The notes under the pieces are model-generated. The model was not told the DNA's origin. It did not search any database and saw only the letters and a program-made list of their open reading frames with translations. Source: a virus. From it: DNA of 34,231 nt. Where the stretch lies: positions 1 through 34,231 of the IMG/VR virus record IMGVR_UViG_3300025030_000300. One strand, 5' to 3'. Shown piece after piece: positions 29,241-34,231 of this stretch (position 1 is its first letter; every line of letters starts with the position of its first letter). The position numbers and the translations under genes are program-made.

Positions 29241-29259
29241 GTACGCTATTCTAGCGTAC
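29241..29259. promoter_or_regulatory. Palindromic operator over the early promoter -10 box
   Basis: GTACGCTA-TTC-TAGCGTAC (plus strand) is a perfect 8+3+8 inverted repeat. It covers the TAGAAT -10 box, as a repressor site would. The nearest DNA-binding gene is the XRE-type HTH ending 12 nt away. Confidence 0.6.
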
Positions 29260-29275
29260 CAGCGCCGCATGTCAA
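29248..29275 (-). promoter_or_regulatory. Early sigma70-like promoter
   Basis: On the minus strand TTGACA (29270-29275, perfect) is followed after 16 nt by TAGAAT (29248-29253, 5 of 6). An eight-A run (29279-29286) lies just upstream. It fires to the left into the DUF669 paralogue, with a start near 29241. The -35 box overlaps the stop codon of the XRE gene. Confidence 0.7.
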
Positions 29276-29493
29276 GCGTTTTTTTTCGCGCGGCGTATCT
29301 CATGCAGTGTCAATGATATGCCGGCATCGATCAGCCGTATCAGCTCCGCCGCGCGAGGGAGGCCGCGGCCCTGCTCCCAGCGCTCCAGCGTGCGAGGCAT
29401 GACGCATAGCGTCATAGCCGCGACGCGACGCGTCATACCCCGCGCCTCGCGCCACGCTCGCAGCGCAGCGGCGACTCTACTCGGCGACGGCAC
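29272..29493 (-). CDS. XRE-family HTH protein (73 aa), putative repressor
   Basis: GTG 29493 has GGAGA 5 nt upstream. The frame can be read to 29601 but that would overlap the previous gene by over 100 nt. Residues about 10-55 (LRAWREARGMTRRVAAMTLC then VMPRTLERWEQGRGLPRAAE) give a Cro/CI-type helix-turn-helix. The stop codon lies in the -35 box of the early promoter and a perfect palindrome overlaps its -10 box, so this protein is the best candidate to repress that promoter. Confidence 0.65.
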   Translation of the reverse strand: MPSPSRVAAALRAWREARGMTRRVAAMTLCVMPRTLERWEQGRGLPRAAELIRLIDAGISLTLHEIRRAKKNA

Positions 29494-29845
29494 CGGCTCT
29501 CCGCATCTGCCGCGCGAGACGCCACGTCCAGATCGCCGCGCGGACCATGATGCGCACGGCGTAGTCATCGGGGACGAGTGGGATATCGAGTCCGCTCGCA
29601 TCGAGGATGCCGGTGATCACGCGCACGACGATGCGCTCGCGCTCCTTGCGGTCCGCGAGGTCAGGGCACACGTCGCCGACTACGCCCACGATGATCTTGA
29701 CGCGGGCATAGATGGGCGCGAGCACCTCTCCTGCCGGCCGCTGCCCCGTGCGCCACGTCTGCCAGAGCTCCGGCAGGTCGCTCACGAGTCCTCTGCACTG
29801 TTCGATCAGCCCCTGTATGTCGTCGTGCATCGTGTGGGTGTCCAT
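29477..29845 (-). CDS. Hypothetical protein (122 aa)
   Basis: ATG 29845 has GAGGAG 6 nt upstream and overlaps the HTH gene before it by 40 nt. The protein is helical, with MDTHTMHDDIQGLIEQCRGL, KIIVGVVGDVCPDLADRKE and VRIMVRAAIWTWRLARQMRR. The middle hydrophobic piece is too short and polar for a confident membrane call. No family recognised. Its position after the endolysin and small HTH and before the XRE gene suggests a late or regulatory accessory protein. Confidence 0.65.
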   Translation of the reverse strand: MDTHTMHDDIQGLIEQCRGLVSDLPELWQTWRTGQRPAGEVLAPIYARVKIIVGVVGDVCPDLADRKERERIVVRVITGILDASGLDIPLVPDDYAVRIMVRAAIWTWRLARQMRRAGAVAE

Positions 29846-30030
29846 CGTAGTCTCCTCTTCGCTCGCTCGATGGCGGCATGTGCGCCGCTGACAGTGTATC
29901 CGGTCGCATCTGCGATATCGCGCAGGCGCAGCCCCTCGAGCCGGAGGCGCAGCGCCAGCGCGGCGCGTCTGCCTACGAGCACCGGCAGATCATGCTCGAG
30001 TGCGACTCGGGCGAGCACGGGCGCTAGCAT
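29806..30030 (-). CDS. Small sigma-like HTH protein (74 aa)
   Basis: ATG 30030 overlaps the endolysin stop (30024-30026) by 7 nt. Residues about 34-62 (GLRLRDIADATGYTVSGAHA then AIERAKRRLR) form a helix-turn-helix of the sigma-region-4/LuxR type. It probably binds DNA. It may act with the XRE protein in control of this region. No closer family recognised. Longer frames over this interval are mirrors of the endolysin gene. Confidence 0.6.
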   Translation of the reverse strand: MLAPVLARVALEHDLPVLVGRRAALALRLRLEGLRLRDIADATGYTVSGAHAAIERAKRRLRWTPTRCTTTYRG

Positions 30031-30548
30031 CCCAGCGCATCTCGCGCCGCGGCGTAGTACCGCCAGCGCGACGCGAGCCCATTGAGGCCGCCATTGATAC
30101 GGCGCGTGATCGCCCTGAAGGCGCCGCGGTCCGCCAGTTCGTTGCAGCCGTGCGTCGCCCAGAACCAGCCGGACACGCCCCCGGCCACGTCGGGGCGCTC
30201 CATCAACTCCGGCTGCTCCTCGAGCGGGAGCCCAAGCACGAGCCCGGCTGCGCGGGCGTTGTCGCGTCCCGTGATCGAGATCCACCCCCTGCCTCGATAG
30301 CGACGGCCGTCGCCAGGCCGCACGTTGCCGAGGTCTTTGCGGCCCTCGTACGCTTCGCCACTGGCGATCTCGCGCACGTAGACGAAGCCGCCGCTCTCGT
30401 GGGCGAGCTGCGCGAGCCAGTGGGCGACGCGGGAGGACGTAGTAATCTCGAAGCGCTCGGCGGCCTCGACGAGCCCAGGAAGCGCCTCCTTGAGCCGGCG
30501 GCGAGGAGTCGTGGGGCAGATGGCGCGGAGGATGTCGAGTGTGATCAA
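30024..30548 (-). CDS. GH19 chitinase-like endolysin (174 aa)
   Basis: I choose TTG 30548, which overlaps the upstream stop as TTGA and has AGGAGG 10 nt before; ATG 30575 is possible but overlaps more. The glycoside hydrolase 19 signature is clear: WLAQLAHESGGF (catalytic Glu in AHES), SGEAYEGRKDLGN, RRYRGRGWISITGRDN and GWFWATHGCNELADRGAFR, then ITRRINGG. Phage GH19 enzymes cut peptidoglycan at lysis. No signal peptide is seen, so a holin or spanin partner is expected. Small membrane proteins upstream are candidates. Confidence 0.85.
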   Translation of the reverse strand: MITLDILRAICPTTPRRRLKEALPGLVEAAERFEITTSSRVAHWLAQLAHESGGFVYVREIASGEAYEGRKDLGNVRPGDGRRYRGRGWISITGRDNARAAGLVLGLPLEEQPELMERPDVAGGVSGWFWATHGCNELADRGAFRAITRRINGGLNGLASRWRYYAAARDALGC

Positions 30549-30739
30549 AGCGGTAGCGCCTCCTGCGCCGAACATTCACCGGGTAGCGGCACCTTGGCCC
30601 ATGCTGCGCCAATGACACTGAGATCCCACCCTACGAAGCGCACCGTTTCCTCGCCGCAACGCGAGCACGCATACACGTACTCGTCCTGTCGCGACACACT
30701 GCACGAACGCCGGTACTGGATGCGCCAGTCGTGGGTCAT
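30545..30739 (-). CDS. Hypothetical protein with CxxC (64 aa)
   Basis: ATG 30739 overlaps the methylase stop as ATGA. The protein begins MTHDWRIQYRRSCSVSRQDE and has CSRCGEE at residues 25-31; another Cys at 13 and 56 may help bind a metal. No family recognised. It is tightly coupled to the methylase before it and the endolysin after it (TTGA overlap). Small zinc-binding accessory is the best description. Confidence 0.6.
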   Translation of the reverse strand: MTHDWRIQYRRSCSVSRQDEYVYACSRCGEETVRFVGWDLSVIGAAWAKVPLPGECSAQEALPL

Positions 30740-31902
30740 GGTTGTGTGCCACCCATGGCGCTGTCTCGCGATGTCGAGAAAAGCGACGGCCTCTCGTCGA
30801 TGCACCCCGGCGACAACCAGATCCGCTCCTTGTGTCGGTTCTTTCTGTTGACCCCACCGACTCCTCCGCCAAGATACGCTCCGCTCGACGACCAGGAGTG
30901 AACGCGCCAAGAGTCGGGCATCTCGTGCTCGCCATCGTAGCCGCAGAGCGCGATCCGGAGGTGCTGATCGTCGCCGTGGTCGAGCGCCCACGTTCGAACG
31001 TCACCAGCGATATCGCCCCCATCGACCCCATAGAGATCCGATGTGCGAACATCACCCCCGTAGGGCGGGTCAAGGAACACGCCCACGGTGCCCCACCTTG
31101 ACAGCACCCCATCGGTAACGACGCGGCTCCAGTCACCGCAGCAGACACGGACGCGACGAAGGCGGGTCTGGAGCGCCCGCATGTAGCCATACACAAGTGG
31201 CTCTTCGCCCCGCCTCCAATGGGCAGCCGAATCCCATGTGGCTGTCGTGGCGCCAGAACCGCCGCTCGTCATGTCACCAGAAGAGTGAACGGCACCCTGC
31301 CCGGCGTCACCGAGGTGCGGGCGCTGGCGGTTCACGCCCTGCCCGGCGTCACCGAGGTGCGGGCACTGGCGGTTCACGCCCTGCCCGGCGTCACCGAGGT
31401 GCGGGCACTGGCGGTTCACGCCCTGCCCGGCGTCCCCGAGGTGGGGAAGTTGGCGCGTATCGACGAGCAGGCCGTCGCGCGCGACCCAGGGGCCGGTGCC
31501 GGCACACCATCCACTTCCGATCCACGAGCATTGCCCCCACAGCCACCACCCGGCGACCTTGGCATCAAAGAAGTCGGGATCGCCCTCGATCTGTGCTATC
31601 CGTTCGCGGCCAGAGGTTACGAGCCATGCATGGCGGGCAACGAGATCAACTTCGTTAACGGGAGAGTCGGCCCACCGTGCGACATCGTCCGGAGCGGCGC
31701 TGATAGCTCGCCACAGGTTCGCGATGTAGGCGTCGGCGTCATTCACGGTCTCGACGCGATGCGAGTGGTGCGCGGGCCGCTCTAGCAGCACCGCGAGGCT
31801 ACCAGCGAACGGCTCAACATAGTTGTCCACGTCGCCTAGCGCAGACCACGCCTCTGGTGCCACACGACGTTTACCACCGAACCACGGGAAGGGGGCCTTC
31901 AC
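30736..31902 (-). CDS. DNA adenine methylase, D12 class, with internal tandem repeat (388 aa)
   Basis: GTG 31902 overlaps the tiny gene before it as GTGA. The N-terminus PFPWFGGKRRVAPEAWSALG and NYVEPFAGSLAVLL (motif I) and the catalytic LDPPYGG (DPPY, 278-281) are typical of phage Dam-like N6-adenine methylases. Motif I has Leu36 where FxGxG-type enzymes have Gly. Residues 151-204 are four copies of a 14-residue unit (HLGDAGQGVN...), inserted between the catalytic and recognition regions. The enzyme probably protects phage DNA from restriction. The insert may change target choice. Confidence 0.85.
   Translation of the reverse strand: MKAPFPWFGGKRRVAPEAWSALGDVDNYVEPFAGSLAVLLERPAHHSHRVETVNDADAYIANLWRAISAAPDDVARWADSPVNEVDLVARHAWLVTSGRERIAQIEGDPDFFDAKVAGWWLWGQCSWIGSGWCAGTGPWVARDGLLVDTRQLPHLGDAGQGVNRQCPHLGDAGQGVNRQCPHLGDAGQGVNRQRPHLGDAGQGAVHSSGDMTSGGSGATTATWDSAAHWRRGEEPLVYGYMRALQTRLRRVRVCCGDWSRVVTDGVLSRWGTVGVFLDPPYGGDVRTSDLYGVDGGDIAGDVRTWALDHGDDQHLRIALCGYDGEHEMPDSWRVHSWSSSGAYLGGGVGGVNRKNRHKERIWLSPGCIDERPSLFSTSRDSAMGGTQP
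31295..31462 (-). repeat. 42-bp tandem repeat inside the methylase (4 units)
   Basis: Units start at 31295, 31337, 31379 and 31421, period 42 nt. The first three are nearly identical and the last is degenerate. Forty-two is a multiple of three, so gain or loss of a unit keeps the frame. Confidence 0.95.
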
Positions 31903-32000
31903 GACTTACGCCACACCCGTTCTCTTGACACCCCCGCCGCGAGTCCGGCCACGAAGCCGATTGCGATGCCGATGGCGCAGGCGAGGATGGAGACGCTCAC
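31899..32000 (-). CDS. Tiny membrane protein (33 aa)
   Basis: GTG 32000 overlaps the preceding stop as GTGA and its own stop overlaps the methylase start as GTGA. The protein is VSVSILACAIGIAIGFVAGL followed by a basic tail (SRERVWRKS), one membrane segment with the tail probably inside. It is upstream of the endolysin, so a holin-like or regulator role is possible but unproven. Shorter than typical gene-caller limits. Confidence 0.6.
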   Translation of the reverse strand: MSVSILACAIGIAIGFVAGLAAGVSRERVWRKS

Positions 32001-32212
32001 TGCGCACCTCCGGGGACCGGAGCCTTTGGCAGCGCCGCCTTCGCGGCACACTCCTCTGGCGCCTCTCCCCACGGTCTCCCGCAGCGGCAGGCGAAGCTGA
32101 CGCGCCCGGCGTGCGGCGGGTCCACGCAGCGCCACTCGTCATCGCGCCATTCGGCCCATGCGCCGCATGTCCGGCACGTGCGGCGAGTCCCGGCGTCCTC
32201 GCGGGTGATCAT
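31997..32212 (-). CDS. Small zinc-ribbon protein (71 aa)
   Basis: ATG 32212 overlaps the previous stop as ATGA. The sequence has CRTC at residues 13-16 then CVDPPHAG and CRCG later (Cys29, 42, 44), which could form a zinc ribbon. Ends with an Ala/Pro-rich tail. No family recognised. It sits among small overlapping genes upstream of the methylase. Confidence 0.6.
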   Translation of the reverse strand: MITREDAGTRRTCRTCGAWAEWRDDEWRCVDPPHAGRVSFACRCGRPWGEAPEECAAKAALPKAPVPGGAQ

Positions 32213-32415
32213 GCTGGCGGCTCCTCGCCCGTCGCCCGCCGCGCGTCCTCGATACGGGCCCGTAGCTCTCGTGCTGCACGACGGGCGGCGCGTGCATCGC
32301 GCCATCGGCCCCACAGCGACCGCACCCACGCGAGGTTGCCACCGCCGGCCGGGCGCGGCACGCCCTCGCGGCGTGGGGCACGGAGCCACGGAGCGCCTAC
32401 GGGGTCGTTCGTCAC
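32209..32415 (-). CDS. Hypothetical Arg/Ala-rich protein (68 aa)
   Basis: GTG 32415 overlaps the previous stop as GTGA. The second half is an Arg/Ala helix (WRDARAARRAARELRARIED), basic and possibly nucleic-acid-binding. No membrane segment. No family recognised. Confidence 0.5.
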   Translation of the reverse strand: MTNDPVGAPWLRAPRREGVPRPAGGGNLAWVRSLWGRWRDARAARRAARELRARIEDARRATGEEPPA

Positions 32416-32690
32416 GGCGTCGCTCCGGCGTGGCAGCCTGCCTTTGCCGCGAGGCGTTCGTCAGCGATTCGCGCCCACTCGCGATGAGCCCACGCAACCA
32501 ACTCGAAGTAGGCGCCTGGGGCCCGCCCTGGCGTCACCGACACGGCGCCACCTTCTGGACGCGCATCGAGCCCGATGGCCCGGAGTTGCGCCGCCACGTC
32601 CCATTGACGAGCCGACGCCGGAGCGTCCTCGTCTACCGTTATCGTGGTGCCGTCCAACACGCACAGCGGTCGCTTCACGGCGTCATCCAC
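32412..32690 (-). CDS. Hypothetical protein (92 aa)
   Basis: GTG 32690 or GTG 32678 could start it; the second overlaps the upstream stop as GTGA. It begins VDDAVKRPLCVLDGTTITVD and has a helical C-terminus (YFELVAWAHREWARIADERL). No motif recognised. It is co-directional and overlapping with both neighbours. Confidence 0.5.
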   Translation of the reverse strand: MDDAVKRPLCVLDGTTITVDEDAPASARQWDVAAQLRAIGLDARPEGGAVSVTPGRAPGAYFELVAWAHREWARIADERLAAKAGCHAGATP

Positions 32691-33118
32691 CCGCTCAGCT
32701 CGACCACGGCCTCGCCGTTCTCGTCGGTGACGGCCGAGCGTGTGACGGTCTGCGCCTCTGGCATCGGTACGAAGTCCTCGATGAACACACGGACATCAGC
32801 GACCGGCACTCCGTCTTGGGTCAGGCGCAGCCGCCGCGTTACGGTGCCGGTGGCAGACAGCTCGATCAGGATGTCCCCGTCTGCGTCAACCACGCGCAGC
32901 GGCGGCGGCGATGGGCTCGCATGCGGCGCAATCGTGAACGTTTGCCCGGAGGACCTCGGTTCCTCTGGCGGCGGCCAGAGTAGCCACACTGCGAACAGGA
33001 ACACTATCGGCGTCAGTGCCAGGAGCACCCAGGCAGCCATGCGTACGGAATGCTCGCTGGGCCACATCGCTAGGGTCCAGGCCATGAGGCGCCTCCAGGC
33101 TTGCGCCTGGCCCGTCAC
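32675..33118 (-). CDS. Membrane-anchored beta-sandwich protein (147 aa)
   Basis: GTG 33118 overlaps the lipoprotein stop as GTGA; ATG 33085 is an alternative. A single N-terminal membrane segment (MAAWVLLALTPIVFLFAVWL, about residues 27-46) is followed by a Pro/Ser-rich linker and a beta domain (RRLRLTQDGVPVADVRVFIE, TDENGEAVVELSGW) that looks transthyretin- or carboxypeptidase-regulatory-like. The lipoprotein encoded just before has a similar domain. The pair may span the periplasm like a two-component spanin. Confidence 0.6.
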   Translation of the reverse strand: MTGQAQAWRRLMAWTLAMWPSEHSVRMAAWVLLALTPIVFLFAVWLLWPPPEEPRSSGQTFTIAPHASPSPPPLRVVDADGDILIELSATGTVTRRLRLTQDGVPVADVRVFIEDFVPMPEAQTVTRSAVTDENGEAVVELSGWMTP

Positions 33119-33507
33119 CGCCGCACCACGACGTGATAGAGCCCCACCGTCCCGCGGTCGGGCTGGACGGCGCCGGTCACGGATTCGCTGTCCACAAGGA
33201 GCCGCGTCAGCGGGCCCTCCAGGACGAGCACGGCAACACCCGTCGCGTCCGTAGTGCCGCTCCGCCAGTCCGCGGCGGCGGAGTCCCACGCCTCCACCTT
33301 GAGCCCGGCCGGTCCAGGCCGCTCGTCGTCGAGTACGGCTACACGGTACGTCCGCGCGACGAGCCCGGCCCCCGAGAGCGCCGAGCCCTCGCGGGACGCC
33401 TGCGCCTGGCTGGCATCGCCGAGCGCGACAGAGGCGCGAGCCCCGAGGCCCCGCGGCGTGGCGCAGCCGGTGAGGATGATGATGCCGAGTGCTAGGATTC
33501 TGCGCAT
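33115..33507 (-). CDS. Lipoprotein with beta-sandwich domain (130 aa)
   Basis: ATG 33507 has GGAGGAG upstream. MRRILALGIIILTGC is a lipoprotein signal with lipobox LTGC (Cys15). The mature part has AVLDDERPGPAGLKVEAWDS and TTDATGVAVLVLEGPL, a transthyretin-like beta pattern. An outer-membrane lipoprotein implies a Gram-negative host. It overlaps the DUF6745-like gene by 16 nt and the next gene as GTGA. It could be an o-spanin partner of the membrane-anchored protein after it, though its beta fold and gene order differ from classic Rz1. Confidence 0.65.
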   Translation of the reverse strand: MRRILALGIIILTGCATPRGLGARASVALGDASQAQASREGSALSGAGLVARTYRVAVLDDERPGPAGLKVEAWDSAAADWRSGTTDATGVAVLVLEGPLTRLLVDSESVTGAVQPDRGTVGLYHVVVRR

Positions 33508-34231
33508 GGTGCGTACTCCTCCCCCCTGAGAAAAAACGTCGATGCGATCGCGTTGCGTGCCGTGGGCTCCTGGGGTTCTCCGAGGTCAAGCCTGCCATCG
33601 GTGCGCACACGCATGGGCCGCAGCTCCGGGTGGACCGGGAGCACGTAGCGACGCCGGCTCCCGTTCGGTCCCGGAGTGCTGTTGAGCACGGAGACCGCGT
33701 AGCTGTCGCCGATTCGGTACAGCTCCCCCGTTTCGTCCCAGTGGACTGGCACAGCCCCACTCTCAGACAGGTAGCGCTCATGCCCGAAGCGCTCCGTCAT
33801 CACGCGGCGGACTTCGGCGTTGGACTCGCCGTCTATGATCTCGCGCGTAATCCAGTCAGGCCGGACTACAACGAAAGCCGGCACCATCACGCCATGCCAG
33901 AAGTACAACCGCTCGATCGCCGACTCTACAGCGGCGCCAGTCGCATTATGGAGCCTGCGCCGGCCGTTGGTTCGATCCACATGCACGCGTGGCTTTGAGG
34001 CCCAATAGAGGGTGCCAGCTGTCCAGTAGAGGAGCCACGCCCCGGCACAGTACGCCTCGAACAGTGGCGCTGCCCACGCGTCCACCTTGGGTTTGCTGGT
34101 GGCACCCAGGTGCGTGGTGACGACGTAGGATAGCTCGCGCACGGAGTACCACCAGCTCCACGACTGCATGCACCAGGCCGCGAATCGACGGAGGGCGCCA
34201 GCCCTGCGTCGTTCGCGGCGGGCGTCGAGGG
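33492..34231 (-). CDS. DUF6745-like protein, 5' end beyond the right edge
   Basis: ATG 34169 is the first start in the window, but the frame is open upstream to 34231 with sensible residues (ALRRFAAWC), so the true N-terminus is probably outside. The motif set WHGVMVPAFVVVRPDWITRE, NAEVRRVMTERFGHERYL and WDETGELYRIG matches the DUF6745 family, which lacks an assigned function. The W/Y-rich N-terminus (SWSWWYSVRELSYVV) is also typical of it. The gene overlaps the lipoprotein by 16 nt. Role unknown. Confidence 0.7.
   Translation of the reverse strand, partial: LDARRERRRAGALRRFAAWCMQSWSWWYSVRELSYVVTTHLGATSKPKVDAWAAPLFEAYCAGAWLLYWTAGTLYWASKPRVHVDRTNGRRRLHNATGAAVESAIERLYFWHGVMVPAFVVVRPDWITREIIDGESNAEVRRVMTERFGHERYLSESGAVPVHWDETGELYRIGDSYAVSVLNSTPGPNGSRRRYVLPVHPELRPMRVRTDGRLDLGEPQEPTARNAIASTFFLRGEEYAPCAES

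Noticed and set aside
31219-31785. 42-bp direct repeats as a CRISPR array
   Set aside because: The units are contiguous without spacers and encode an in-frame 14-residue repeat within the methylase.
34124-34131. Extra GTGGTGAC copy as part of the origin
   Set aside because: It is a single copy in coding sequence, 18 kb from the cluster, as expected by chance.
1-34231. Integrase, attachment site or tRNA genes that would mark a prophage
   Set aside because: No recombinase motif, no tRNA-like sequence and no obvious att repeat found by reading; absence in this window does not settle the lifestyle.

Overview
The window is a 34 kb piece of a high-GC, tailed double-stranded DNA phage (or prophage) genome. 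Every gene I accept lies on the minus strand, so biological order runs from right (34231) to left (1). Genes are packed with ATGA, GTGA or TGATG overlaps, GTG starts are common, and most starts have a purine-rich Shine-Dalgarno. Hallmarks are terminase large subunit, portal, MuF-type head protein, prohead protease plus HK97-type capsid, head-tail adaptors and a GH19 endolysin. A lipoprotein with a lipobox suggests a Gram-negative host. I see no integrase, tRNA or CRISPR array, so lifestyle and host are open.

Layout from right to left. (1) 34231-29272: accessory, lysis and control module: a DUF6745-like protein cut by the window edge, a lipoprotein and a membrane-anchored beta protein, small zinc-ribbon and membrane proteins, a DNA adenine methylase with an internal 42-nt tandem repeat, the GH19 endolysin, and two small helix-turn-helix proteins. 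(2) 29275-18601: early DNA-metabolism operon behind a strong sigma70-like promoter whose -10 box sits in a perfect 8+3+8 palindrome. It encodes two DUF669 paralogues, a Sak4-like ATPase behind a predicted RNA pseudoknot, a PD-(D/E)XK nuclease, a pentapeptide-repeat protein, two SF2 helicases, a beta-class DNA methyltransferase, a VRR-NUC nuclease, a DUF198-residue unknown, and an endonuclease-like protein. A 630-bp GCC-spaced array interrupts it. (3) 18604-16234: a DUF927 helicase/primase-like protein followed by a 370-bp AT-rich region with seven GTGGTGAC repeats, a likely replication origin. (4) 16233-1: packaging and structure: possible small terminase, TerL, small zinc and HTH proteins, portal, MuF, a signal-peptide fibre-like protein, the protease-capsid polyprotein, decoration protein, adaptor, gp10-like, tail terminator-like and a partial tail gene.

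The most unusual item is the 1247-residue polyprotein (3181-6924). It joins an XkdF-like prohead protease domain, a zinc ribbon, a 24-cysteine four-helix domain patterned like DUF326/Csp copper-storage proteins, a second protease-like segment, and a scaffold plus major capsid protein. A strong internal ribosome binding site would let the capsid part (515 aa) be made separately. Other unusual items are the RNA pseudoknot before the Sak4-like gene, the iteron origin, the GCC arrays, and many slippage-prone repeats inside genes.
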